64,000 bases of DNA from Diphasiastrum complanatum (lineage: Eukaryota; Streptophyta; Lycopodiopsida; Lycopodiales; Lycopodiaceae): assembly GCA_029204225.1 (NCBI GenBank), contig CM055104.1, positions 55,430,538-55,494,537 on the forward strand, written 5' to 3'. Position 1 is the first letter of the stretch. Each line of letters starts with the position of its first letter. The notes under the pieces were generated by a model that searched no databases, had not been told where the DNA came from, and saw nothing but the letters and a program-made list of their open reading frames with translations. This document shows, piece by piece, positions 30,201 to 43,800 of the stretch. The translations under genes were made by a program, and so were the position numbers.

Positions 30201-33200
30201 AATATCCCTACATTGTAGCACCATTGGCTAATTTGACTCAAAAGAACAGGTTTGGTGAGTGGACTCAACTGTAGCAACAAGCAAGCTCTGATCAATTAAA
30301 GCAAGCAATCACTGAGTGCGTCACTCAAAAGATTGTAGACCCTCAAAAGCCTCATGTTCTAGATACAAATGCGAGTGACATTGTTGTGGGGGCAGTGCTG
30401 ATGCTCGAGGGAAGGCCTGTAGCCTTCGAGAGCAAGCAGCTTTCTTGGCACAACATAACTATCCAACTCATGAAAATTAGTTGGTATGGCCTTGTTCTTG
30501 CATTAAAGGCACAAAGGCAATATTAGTATGGATCAGAATTTGCGGGATTCATTGTTCATGATACCTTGAGATACTTTTGTAAGCAACTAGATCTTAGAGA
30601 CCAACAAGCTAGATGGTTTGAGCTTATGTAGGAATTCCTAATGGAGATTTGATACAAGAAAGGTGCCGATAATCGTGTGGCAAATGCACTATCTCTTGTA
30701 ATGTGTCAGATCTCATTTGTAGTCATTGAAAACGACTTACTGTCTAAGATAAGAAAGGCTTAGCAGGAAGATCCTCATTGTAAGAATGTGGAACAGGAGG
30801 TCAGTCATGGCCATGCAGAGTTTAAGGAAAGCTCTTCTACCTTTGTTCGCACTTAAGTATTCTATAGAAGATGGAATAGTGATGAAAAGTGGTAAGGCTC
30901 GTATTCCAGCTTGTGAGGTTTTGCGTAAGAGAATCTTATGTCTTTGTTATAATAGCCCTAGTGCTAGTCATCCTGTGGATAGGACCTACGAGTTGGTATG
31001 ATGTAACTTTTGGTGGTCTAAACTCTAAAAAGAAGTAAACCATTATCTGACGTGGTAATGGGCAGGCAGAATCATCCAACAAGATCCTGTGTAGCGTTAT
31101 CATGAAAACAATTGAAGCTAGCAGATTTGATTGGGAGCATAAGTTGCATGCTACTATGTGGGCATTCCGGATAGCATATAAAGTAAGCACTGATCAAACA
31201 CCATTCCAACGGTTTATGGTCAGGATAATGTAATGCCAGTGGAGTTTCTGGTACCTTCATTGAGGGTTGCCACTGTACAACGCCGCCATCATGCCCTACA
31301 CAAGCTTTGCGAGACACGCCTATTGGTTGTGCATGCATTTTAGTTGTGGTTGATAGATTCACTAAAATGGCTCATTTTATCCCAATGCATAATAAGGGCC
31401 ATTTCACACTACACTACTTGGCAAGTCCAAAATTTAAAATGGAGCTCTCCCATTGGTCCAGGGAGAAAACGTGGGCTTTCCACCCTTTCACACTAACAAG
31501 TATTGCCACGTAGGGACAACTCAAAGCCATTTTTTGGGCCAGTCAATGTCCCCTGGCATGTTGGCTTGCATTTTGAAGATTTTTTAACACTTCACTGCCA
31601 AGTTTCCTTTCAATGAAATGCATTTCAATTTTGACCTCGCCAGTTGAAAAGTGATTGCTTGAAAAAAAAACTTAGAGCACCCTAAGCCCTTAATCTTTTA
31701 ACAAGAAAGGTTTCATACTTGCACTTCAAAACACAACACCTTAATAAAATGGACCAATTGTATGTCAAGATTCAAATGTGCCAATCATATTGTAGCCCTT
31801 CATTTAACACTTACCATCCAAATGTGAAATAGCGGTGGTCCATTGCCCGTCAACTCACTTGCCAAGATTCGAAAAATGGGTGGCAAGTGAAAGGGCCAGG
31901 CAAAGGGACTTGTCTATAATGTGAAACCAACCCTAAGACTGATGCACTTGGTAGTATATAATCTGTTTAGAATCCATCTACAAAAATGAGTCCTTTTGAG
32001 CTAAATTATGGTTTTAGACCAGCCAGTCCAATTACAATAGGTATGCCTCATAAGACGGCTAGTGTTGTGGAATTTCTAACTCACATGCAACATATGTTGG
32101 AGTTAGCAAAGGAAACTGTGAGTTGCGATGGATCATTATATTGATTTGGATCGTATGCCAAGAGAGTTTGAAGAAAGAGACACGGTGTTTCTTAGCATTC
32201 CAAAGGACTTGAAAACCCTTAAGACATGGAAAAGTTATAAGTTGTCACCTAGATACTATGGACCTTGGAAAATTGTTAAAAAGATTAATAGTTTTGCTTA
32301 TGAATTGGATTTGTTTGTTGGTTGTAAGTTTCATCATGTTTTTCATGTTTCATGCTTAAGAAAGATTTTACATGACGGTGATAACTTGTTGGTTGATGGA
32401 CTTATTTGGTTTTAAGAGTAGGGAGAGGGGATGCTAGTGAGAGCATTGGATCAGTGGCAGAGGCAATTGTGGAATTATTTGCTTTTTGAGTAGTTGGTTG
32501 CATGGCATGGCCAACCTCTCAATGATGCTACTTGGGAGACCGCGCATGGGTTACATGCACAATATCAAGGCTTTGCGATTGAGGATGATGTCATTTGAGG
32601 AGGGAAGGAATGTCACATGTACTTTGAATCCCGTGCTCATTGTAAATTGCAAATCGTAAATATCAATTGTAAATGGCTATCAGCACGTGGACAATTGTAA
32701 ATACTAATTGTAAGTGGCTAATTTTGGGATGGCTAAGGGATATTGGGTCTCAATTAGAGTTTGCTGGATTGACTATGTGTTAGGATATTGCCAAGTGGCA
32801 AGTGTTAGTTGTGCATGGAACTTGCCATGTGTCGACTTTAGGATGTGTCTAGGTTAAGAGGTGCTTGAGGGACATAGTGTGATCCTTGCTAGGCATTCCT
32901 TATCTTGTTCCTAGGCAGCCATGGTTGGAAGGAGACTTGTAATAGAGCTCTTATGTTTGCTTGTTGATCTATGTTCTGTTACCTGAGATTAATAAAGATA
33001 TAAGATTGTTGAGTAGATTTTGATGTATTTACTTCAGGGATTATGAGCTTGTGTGCAACGATTTGCAACTAAAGTTTTGTTTCTTAGTAAAATTTGACTT
33101 GTGCTTAGACCCTTAGGGCTACCAAGACAAGATGATTGAATTTGGAGTCATTGAGTCGATTCAGTCAAGGTTTGTTGACTTCAATAGAGGGATTCAATAA

Positions 33201-36200
33201 GGGGTTCAAGAAGGTGCAAGCCTGAATTGGGCCTAGGAAATATATAGATCAAGTCACAAGGTTATATTTAAGACTTTTTGTGAAAAGCTAAAAGCATAAA
33301 GCAAATAGCAAAAGACAAAAAGCTATCTGCTAATATTATTACCTATATTGGGTAAAGACCCAAGATGTATTCCTAAGTAGTAAAACAAGTCCTAATCTAG
33401 TAGTAGTGCGCTCACTTGCATGCATGAGTAATGAAAAATGACTTACTATAAATAGTAGTGACCCCTATAATAGCACACAGTCATGGCCAATCTAATGCTA
33501 AGGGGTATCAAATAAACATTAATTCCTAACACTCCCCCTTAATGTTTACTTTGTTATTTATTATTCCTAGAAGTTATCTAAACTTTTGAATTTCTTTTTT
33601 GCCAAGTCCTTTGGTAAAGATATTCACAACTTGCTCTTCCTTAGGTCAATAGATAAGGTCCACTTCACTACTCTAAATCTTCTCTCTGATGAAGTGTTGT
33701 TGTACTTCAATGTGCTTTGTTTTGGTGTGAAAAACTGGATTTAAACTTTGATTGTCGCACTGAAGTACCGTAGGTGTATCCTGTACCATATGTAGATCAT
33801 GTAGAATCCTTCGTAACCATATTCCTTGACTTGCCGCACTTGTAGTAGCCCGGTATTTTGCCTCTGTAGGTGATAATGCAATAGTATGTTGTTTCTTTGA
33901 ACTCCAAGAGATAGCACTAGAACCAAGGCTAAGAACATAACCTGTAGTAGATCGTCGGTCTTCCGCATCCTAGCCCAATCAACATCCACATATCCCTGTA
34001 ACTTCAAATCATCCTGACTTCCATAGAGAATACCAAATCTCAAAGTACCATGGATATATCTGAGTATCCGCTTAGCAGCTCTCCAATGAATCTGCTTAGG
34101 CTTAGCCATAAACTGACTAACCCTACTCACAACATAAGCAATATCTGGTCTCGTAGTAGTTAGATAGATTAAGCTTCCAACAAGCTTTTTATATAACGTC
34201 TCATCTACACCTCAACTTTAGTAACCTTACATCCATTATCATGTGGTGTAGAAATAGGCTTGCACTGTGACATATTGAACTTTTCAAGAAGTTAATGAGC
34301 ATACTTAGATTGAGAAATAAATAGTCCCTGTGCTACTCTCCATACCTCAATCCCAAGAAAGCATTGTTGTGAACCAAGATCTTTCATGTCGAACTCTAAT
34401 GAGAGATCTTTTTTGATACCCTGAATCATACTACGATTTGATCCTGTAATAATAAGGTCATCCACATACATCACTACAAACAAAGTCCATATAGTGCCTT
34501 ATCTAGCTTGCTAACCTTGTCTTCATGTCTTGCTACTATATATCCCTCTGGCTGCTCCATGTAGACTTCCTCCTCTAGAAATCCATTTAGGAATGCACTC
34601 TTCACATCCATTTGTTAAATATTCATCCAAACTGGGCTGCCAATAATAAAACCATCTTCATAGTAGTAGACTTAGCAATTGGTGCAAAAGTTTCTTCATA
34701 GTCAATCCCTACCCGTTGAGCATAACCTTTTGCCACCTATCTTGCCTTATGTTTATCTATAGAACCATCTGATTTATACTTAGTTCTATAGGCCCACTTT
34801 TATCCAATGGCCTTTTTGCTTGTAGGTAACCGAACAAGTCTCCAAGTCTTGGTCTTCATAATTGAGTCGTACTCCTCATCCATAGCTTTTCTCCAAATGT
34901 CCTCTTTTTTAACCTCCCTGAAAGTAGATGGATCCTTGGTTTCTAATACTGTGGCCATATATGCAAAATGTACATCCCCATTTCCATGATGATCCTCCTG
35001 TCGATCTTGATCTTCATGTTGCTTTTCAAGTCTGGCCGATCTCCTAGTCCTATGTGTACTGGACTCTCCTGTTCCATAATGACACTATCCTTGATAGTTT
35101 CATAGTACCATCTAGGCAATCTTCTAGCTTCTGATTAGGATGCTTCCTGCCTGGTGAACTAGGAGGTGAATAAGTATTCCATATACTTGCTCTCCTTCCT
35201 CTTTCCTTTCTCAACCAAGGTCACTCTAGTTACTTGAATTGGTGTAGGTGATACATGTGTAGACTCAAGTTCCCTGTAATGACTCGTCACACAAGATAGG
35301 AATTCCTCCATCTTGCTTCCTATCATAAGATATTTCTGTATCTTTATGAGTTTTTCCTCATCAAAGATTACATCCCTGCTTATGATGACTTTCTTATCCT
35401 CCAAGTCATACAATCTGTAGCCCTTCTCTCGACTATCATATCCAAGGAATAAACACTTGGTCGCCTTAGATTCCAATTTGCTCTTAGAATCTTTAGGTAT
35501 GTGAGCATAAGCAATACTTCCAAACACTCTCAAATGACTTACATTTGGTTTTCAACCTGTGTAAGCTTTCTCTAGATTCTCTACAACCTTTGTAGGACTT
35601 TGATTCAAAAGATAAACCGCCGTCTTAACTTCTTCACCCCAAAACATATTTGGAAGATTCTTGAGCATACTCCTTGCAGTTTCCACTATAGACCGGTTCT
35701 TCCTTTTGGCAGCTTCATTTTGTTGAGGCATGTCCGTGTTTGCAAACAAATTGTTTCTTTATATCATGATCCTTGCAAAACACCTGAAATTCCGTAGAAA
35801 TATATTCTCCCCCTTTGTCCTATCGAAGTATCTTGATTTGTCTATCTGTTTCTTTCTCCACCCACGTCTTAAACCATGTGAAATACTTGAATGCTTCACC
35901 CTTATTCTTGAGAAGATAGATCCACGTCTTCCTAGAATAGTCATCCTCAAACACCATGAAGTAACTTGCCGCCCCATAAGACTGAGTTCTCATAGGACCA
36001 CACAAATCTGTATGAACAAGTCGAATATCCGCAACACTTGCACGATGTTCCACCACTTGAGCCTGAAGTTTGTACAACCTTCCTGCAAGTATGCCTTAAG
36101 CTACTACTTCATTGTCCTTCCTCTTGATGAGACACCGCTCTTCATCAAACTACACTACCATGTGTTACTTCGCAATAGCTGATACTGAGAGTAAGTTTTT

Positions 36201-37833
36201 CTTGATTCTTGGTACATAAAGCATGTCCTTTATGTCTCCAATCTTCCCTGAAGGTAGTTGTACCTGTACTTTTCCAACTCCTTTTACATCATATGTGTAG
36301 TTGTCTCCCAACTTCACATTTTGATCCATCATCTAATTTTTGAAAATTAGACAGCCACTCTCGCTGACATGTCATATGCTTCGAAGCTCCTGAATCAATA
36401 AGCCAACAGTCTTCTTCCTTCGAGAAGCCATCACCAAAAGATGTCGATGCTGAAAAAAACTCATAGTCTTCAAGATTTGAGGCACCTAACTTTGTATTAG
36501 GTCCTTCGTCTTCAGCAAAATTCCCATCCTGCTTCTTCTTGAACTTGTTATGCCAGCACTCCTTTTCATAATGCCCTGATTTTTCACAAACAAAGCTGTT
36601 TCCCTTTCGAACTACTTTCTTTCCATCTTTTGATCGATTTGACTGATTCTCCTCTAAATGTTGCTTCTTCTTCTTCTTCTTCTTCTTCTTCCCTTTGACA
36701 GCCTTTTCGGAATTTTGCTCTTGCTTCTTTGCCAGGAATGCATGTTCCTTGAAATCGTCCTTGTTGACAATATTTTGTTGTCTCATTTCTTTCTGTAGTA
36801 ATATGGCATTCAGCTCATTGAAAGAAGGCCTCGTCCTTTTAACGATAACATCATCACAAAGTTCTGATAAGCCAAAGGTAGACTATTAAGCACAATGGAT
36901 ACTAAAACTAATTTTTGAACACTTTCTCCAATCGCAATAAGTTGTCCTCTCAGATCTTTCATCCGAGTAAAATAGTCCGTTATTGATTCACCTGTACCCA
37001 TCCTCAATGTGTGTAGCTTATTAGCCAAGCACAAGATTCGTGACTGATTCACAGTCTCATACAAGTTCTTTAGTATATCCCAAGCCTCCTTGGGTCCAGC
37101 AGCATCCCAGATGTGAGGAATGATCATATCTCTAACTGACAATATGATGAGCTTTTCTTCTACGTCTTTGATACTCCCGCAACTCCCTGTCAGTGTTAGG
37201 AGGTATCTCGCCTGTGACTATCTCCCAATATTCTCCAGCAACACAGAATCATTCAAGCCTGCCATTGTACTGATCCGTAACAATTCTTAGCAACCTGATT
37301 TTTCAGCAATCAGTGTGTTGCTTCACCCAATGAACAGCTCTACAATTCCAGTGATTAGATCAACAGCCAACAAACAGATTGGCGATCTGAATCCCAACAA
37401 TCTGTGATCTGATTGTAAACACTCAACAAACTTCTTCCTCAATCTGACTTCTGTTCAGCGATCTGATTCAGATCCGATTTCTATCCAGCGAACTGATTCT
37501 GATCTGATATAAACCGCCTCCTGCAACCTGTAACAGTAGTGCCTCAATTCTCAGATCAGCGAAGAGATCTGTCATGTAAACTACGATTAGGTCTGTCTCC
37601 ACAGCTACAACAATAGACAATTCATTGTCTTTGCATGCACGTTCCCAGTGAATAGATATGAAAAAAATATTTGTGGCAGCGAACGGGTCTAAAACAGATG
37701 TTTAGATCTGTCAGGCAGCAAACTGTAGATAATCTCCTTGATTCAGCACAACAATCAACATGCAAACAACAATCCAACATGCTGATGTAGCCAGCGATCC
37801 ACTTCTCCAATCTACTTCTTGCAACCCTGCAAA

Positions 37834-37870
<37 letters not shown>

Positions 37871-40800
37871 AAAAGCCTGCTCTGATACTATGTCAAAATT
37901 TGTTATACAAATTTTAGATGGAGTTTAACTAGTCCTATTAGCACTCACAAATCAAGCATAGAGATTAAAGAGATCATAGATTGTACAAGAATTGGGCAAA
38001 GCTCAAACACACTGGAATGAAATTGTGGTGGGGTGCCAGCCTACATATATAGTTTCTCTAATCTATGTGAAAAGCTAAAAGCATAAAGACAACAAGCTAT
38101 TTGCTAATATTATTACCGATATTGGGTAAAGACCCAAGATGTAATCCTAAGTAATAAAACAAGACCTAATCTATAGTAGTGCGCCCACCTACTGTACTAC
38201 GTAGTGTGGATTACGACAATATGTATCAATTGGGACTTGGGAGTTCCAACCTTGGAGTTAGGATTCAAGATTGATCGTTAATGAATTTTAATGTACATTG
38301 CCTAAACATAGAAAAGGCACTTTATTTTGCGATAATAAAATGCTAGAGCCTAGAAATAAAACTCCCAAGAAACCCCCCTCCCCCCATTTCAAACCATCAA
38401 TGTCTGTACTACGTACCTTAGAAGCCCGTTCTGACCAAAATGGGTTGGAATGTTCTGTACGTTCCTGGTCGGAACAATATTCATAAAAATTTAATTATTT
38501 TAATTATTTAATGAAGTAAATCCCTTTTAAAGAAAATGTATTTTTTGAATTTTGTTCTAAGGGCATCGTTCCGGAACGGAACGCATTTTGGAATGCGGTC
38601 CGTTCCGGAACGGGTAACTAAGCTACGTACTACAGATCATGACAATAGGTATTAGGTGGGACTCCGAAGTTCTGACTCTTGAGTTAGAATTCAAGATTGA
38701 TCGTTGATTAATTATAAAATTTACATCTCCTAAATACTAAAAAAGCACTTGCTTTTATCATAATAGAAGGCTAGAATTAAAAATCCCCTCCAAAAAAAGA
38801 ACATAATATCCTGACCGTTGCACTATTTTGTTTATCGGGGTTGCCATTTTGAATCCATTTCATGTGAAAAATTGTCAAATTGGCAATTTTAGCTTGATTA
38901 GACTATGAATTTGTACATAGATGGGTCCCACATGTGTGAATCCATGTTGCCACGTGTGAAGGCTACCCTAGATAGGTTAGATCTCATTCATAGGGTTAGT
39001 CAGGTTTGTTTGGTCATGATTCCTAAATTGTAGGACCAAACTCCTCAAATCATGGAGGTGGTTGGTCAACCTAACCATCAAATTGGCAAAACTTTAGGGT
39101 TAGATAAGATTCACACATTAGGGCAAGAAAGGTTAATCAATCTCCTTATTACATGCTAGATTTTCACCTACCTTGAGAGGAGAAGAGCCCTATTGTACAT
39201 ACAATCTATCATTCCATAGTGAGGAGATAGTTTTTTGAGAGCACATTGGCAATCTCGAGTTTGTGAATCCTCTGGTATCTATACTTGATTACACTTAATC
39301 TCTGATAACAGGCTGTACTGGAGGCCATACCACACACGTGTGTGGTCGGAAGTCCATGTTTGATCAATGCTTTTGATTGCTCTTGATTGTGGGATCCAAT
39401 ATTGCTTTTCTATATCAAGGTTTTGTGAGTAGGTTTGCAATAGATAGGTATATCAATCAATTAATCACTCTTGGAGCCTTATGTAGGTTCATTTATGGTC
39501 CTTAGTACTATACTTCTAGCATGGTAATCATTGGTCAAAGGTCTCCATTTTTAGCAAGTTGTTGCTAGGAAGCTAGTCTTAAGAGGGCGAGTTCAAATAA
39601 GTCTTAGGTTGAAGATTTGGGATCCAGATTTGGTAAGGGTTAGTAGCTGTACTTCCCACACGTGTAGGCACCTCTGTACCAGCACTTAATCTTCAATATT
39701 CATAAGATCCAAACAATTTGAGTTTTCATCATCTTGATGAGTTTCTTGGTGCTAATTCTAGGAAAAGCATCAAAGTATGTTTGCCATCAATTAGATTTGG
39801 CTTAATGTCATGAGATCTAATTATTTGAGGCTGAGTTCAAGCCCTTTAAATGTGTTTTACAGTCTTGAAGAACCATCAAAAAGAGGGAGAGAGATTTAGC
39901 CATTTCTTTGTCCAAAAAGTTATAAGACTGATTTGATTTGATAGTCCCTTGATAGAATCTCATCTTATCTCCATTCTATCTTTGTGAGGGAGTGTGAGGG
40001 CCATGACTAGAAGTCCAAAGAGAGGGCTAGAAGTCAAATTTGAAATAATAAAGACCAGTGAAACCTTTGTGAGTTTCTAGATTCAAATCACTTCCAATTC
40101 TCTTGAGCATTGTTGTGTAGAAACCTTCCTAAGTGTTCTTTTGAATCAAGATCAAGGGGATCTTGTTACTTGAATCTTTGTGAATTCCAAGTGAGTTGCA
40201 AGTGAGCAAATTCTGAAAAAGAATTTAGGGAGGGCCGAGAAGTACAATCTAGTACAAGTCATTAGGAAGATGGGGTCCATTGGTGGATTCTTTCTTGAAC
40301 CTAGTGACAGGTTAAATTCTACAGAGTACTCAATATGAAAAGTGAGGATGGAGTCACTCCTAGTGCTCCAAGACCTCTTTGATATTGTCCTAGATGAAGA
40401 GGATGAGCCTCTTGGAGGACGAGTTGGTAAAATACAAGAAGAAGGCAAGACTAGCACTTCATTGTATTAATGAATGTTAGCAATGACCTCTCGAAGGAGG
40501 TAGACTCTTGTATTTTGGCCAACAACTTGGGATTCTTTAAAAGCTATATGAATCCAACAACTTTTCAAGAGTGCTTATGCTAAGAATCCAAATCTTAGAA
40601 AGCAAGAGGAGAAGTGATGAAAGTGCACAAGAGTATGTGCTAAGGATCAAGTCTCTCAACAAAGAACTAGCTGCTATTGGAGACAAGATACTTGATAATG
40701 AGCTTGTACAAGTGATCCTCAATGGCTTAGGAGATGAGTTCTTCAATTTGGTTCAAAGTTTTGCCATCCAAGACACTTTGCCAACTATTGATAAGCACCA

Positions 40801-43800
40801 TAGTGACTAGTGGCTGAAGAGTGTAGGATGCTCCATGCAAAAGCTAGGATGAGTTCCTTATCATTGCAGGTTCAAGCATCAAGTTCAAAGGGGAAGATAG
40901 ACAAGTCTAAGTTAAAATGCTTCTTTTATGAAAAGAAGGGGCATTTTGCTAAGAGGCAGAATGCACAAGAGGAGAGCAAACAAGGAAACCTTGCACAAGA
41001 AGAGGAGGAAGATGAGGAAATCTCATCTTTAATGGCATTTACATCCTCACCAACAAGCAAAGGCAATTCAAGAGCCACGTGATGGATTGATACTGGCAAG
41101 TTCCCACATGACTTATGAAAATGACTTCTTCTCAACTCTACACTCTTTCAATGACGCTAAAAAGTTTGTCTTTACTGCAAGTGATAAAGAGTGTAGGATA
41201 GATAGTGTTGTTACCATCTCTTTATGTCTAGAATCTTTTAAAAGTATGGATCTAGACAATGTCCTTTATGTTCCATCAATGACAAAGAACTTGCTAAGTG
41301 TTAGTCAACTAGCGGATTGTGGCTTAGATGTCAACTTTGTGCATGGGGTTTGTTTTATCATGATGAATGAGAAATGCATTGCAAGGGGATTTAAACAAGG
41401 GAGATTGTTTATCTTTAAGATTGATGATGTTTAGTACTTAATGTAGATATGACAAGACAATGAAGTTGAATGCTCTCCAATCTACATTTGTGGGTGATAA
41501 AGCAATTTCATTGGATAACTATTTTTGTAATTGTTTGAATAGTGTCATAAAAGATGAAACACATTTGTTTTGGAAATCTTTGAGTCCACTTGCTTTGTGC
41601 ATGATCATTCCAATGTAAGGACCAAAGAAAATTCTACATCAATGATAGGAATAATGGTAGGATATTGCTCTTCAAGAAAAGCTTACTGGATTTGTATTTC
41701 CTCTACTAAGAGGGTTGTAATTAGTAGAGATGTAATCCTCTATGAAGGGAATAACTATAAGTTTGAAGAAGCATGTGTGGATCATCAACCAATCCAAATG
41801 ATTGATGGCTTGGAGTTAAGTCAAGAATTACTCAATAGTCTTAATTTGAATCTCTTTGTGAATATTGTTGGTAGTGTCTTAGGCTCATCAAACGTGTATT
41901 AGTATTGTTGTAAGAGGTCAGTCTCAGGACTAAGAGTCGGTACTGGTTCTTTCTCATGAACACACATACAAGGGCTGTATGGAAATCATCTGACAGGTTC
42001 TTGACAAACTGTTTACCAAAAATGAGCTGGCAATCATCTTGGGGAATCTATGGCATAGAACATGTAATAGAGGTGTGTCCTTGTGCAACGCTCAAAGCAA
42101 CCTCGCCCAATGATTACATCGATGAGCTCAAAAAATATTATCATGCCTCTCAATAGGAATAATGATTAAACAGACTCCTGTTGTGGAATCATGAATATGG
42201 TATTAAATGCCATGGAACATTTGGGTGCTTTGAAAATTGTGAGAATGAGCAATCTTTACTCTCAAGTTATGAGGTCCATCTAGAGTCATAACATGAATAC
42301 AAGAAAGGCCTTATTTGTAATGAAAGAGTGTGTTTTCTTGTGTCTTAATGCCATGAATCTTGGTGTGAATACTTGGCGAGATATTTCATGCTTGCAAGCT
42401 GATATGTTATGGTCTAGCTTTGCCAGCATAAGTGGCATATTGGAGTTGTGCATTTTACTTTGCAAGACAAGAAAATTACTTGATGGGACCTCTAAGAGGC
42501 ATCAATAAATAAGCTCATGTGTCCCAAGGGGGATTGCACTCTACCACCTGGTCTTTGACCGAATCAGCCCCTAAATAATGAAGATAATGACACAATGACA
42601 AATGGTGACGGAGGGCTTTGAAAACTGCAATACTAAATATGTTAGTCCTAAGAAGTCTCCATAACTATCATTGCCTTTAGAAAGGTGCAACAAGGCTACT
42701 TTGAAGAAAAGTTAAAAGAAGCATGGGAAACATGGCTCAAGTTTTACGCCTGACAGTGGATCGATGTTAAAACAAGAAGTTTGGAGATGAGTGCTTAGAA
42801 CGAAAATTAGCGCTACCAATGCAAAAGCCAAGGCACATTACCAAACAATGTACAAGAAGAAATTTGGCTACTTTCTTGATATAACTGTTAGAGTTACCCT
42901 TAGGTGGCAGGTTTGGTTTGGTTTGGTTAAAATTCCTTTATTGGAGAGTAGTGCATGTCCATGTTATCTGTAATGGCATTTCACATAAATTCTTGAATGC
43001 TTAGTTGTTGTAGAACCTCTGGGTTCCGATGAAGGTCAGTAATCGTTGGTATTTGGTTAGGCTTGTCGAAAGGACATATATCAAGGTTTGCGACAAGATT
43101 GTCCCCAAACTAGAGCTTCAATTGTAGGATTATGTTGAGCATATAGTTTTTAAGGTTATGAATCTGGATAGGCTGACGTATGAAAGTTAATGTGGACATT
43201 TTTAGGCATGTGAACTGCACCTACTCTTGGGTGTTGATGAAGTGAGCAGGGATGCCATAACATTTGGTCTGTGCTATGAATTTCAGAAATGTTCGGCTTG
43301 AGCCCAGTATCCGAGTTTCAATTTTATATCTTACCAAAAACATGATTGTTTATGTGTTTGATGGTTGTGGCACTATGCTCAATAATCACTACTAATTCAG
43401 TCTATTCAATCTTTCTCTCTTGACATAATGAATTTGTGCAGCTATATGAGAAATGGTGAAATGTGCTTTTGCCCTTCTGCAGGTTTCACCCTACTTGTAT
43501 GAACTTATCTCCAGATCAAGTCAAGAAAATGGAAAGTTTTTTCTGTCCAGATTGTGATACACAAAATGAGGAGAAAAAACCAAAAGTAATCCATAAAGCT
43601 TCACCTCCCAGTGAGGTAAAGGTAAGTTTTTGAATACCATGGACACTTCCATTGCAGTACACTGCAAACTTTTGGGATGTGTTTTCATTTGGTCAGTGTT
43701 GCCTTTATTTCTGGGTTATCTTTGTCATCAAAATTCTATGCATGATGAATACCTTGGAATGCCAAGGCTAGTGCTTTATTTTCAGCCTGAAGCTAACTCG

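Larger units (their letters stand above)
25584..33067 (+). mobile_element. Gypsy chromovirus with both LTRs, carrying nested elements
   Basis: Parts: 5' LTR 25584-26147, a diverged primer site TGGTATAAGAG just after it, gag remains (26148-26796 and from about 29062), reverse transcriptase ([13 protein letters not shown] near 29850), RNase H, integrase finger and core ([14 protein letters not shown] near 31342), the integrase C-terminus ([20 protein letters not shown]), a chromodomain-like end ([11 protein letters not shown] near 32520), polypurine tract TTTGAGGAGGGAAGGAA, and 3' LTR 32611-33067. A - strand Gypsy (26797-29061) and a MITE (31396-31933) lie inside it. The LTRs are clearly diverged (roughly 10-20% by eye), so the insertion is old. 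Broken by many changes. Confidence 0.85.
24905..43482 (+). other. Giant third coding intron of EBS (18,578 bp)
   Basis: The intron is bounded by GTAAAT and CTGCAG and splits the W162 codon in phase 2. Unique-looking sequence remains near the ends (24905 to about 25580 and about 41930-43482). The middle consists of at least four LTR retroelements in both orientations, a Tourist-like MITE and duplicated segments. Confidence 0.9.
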
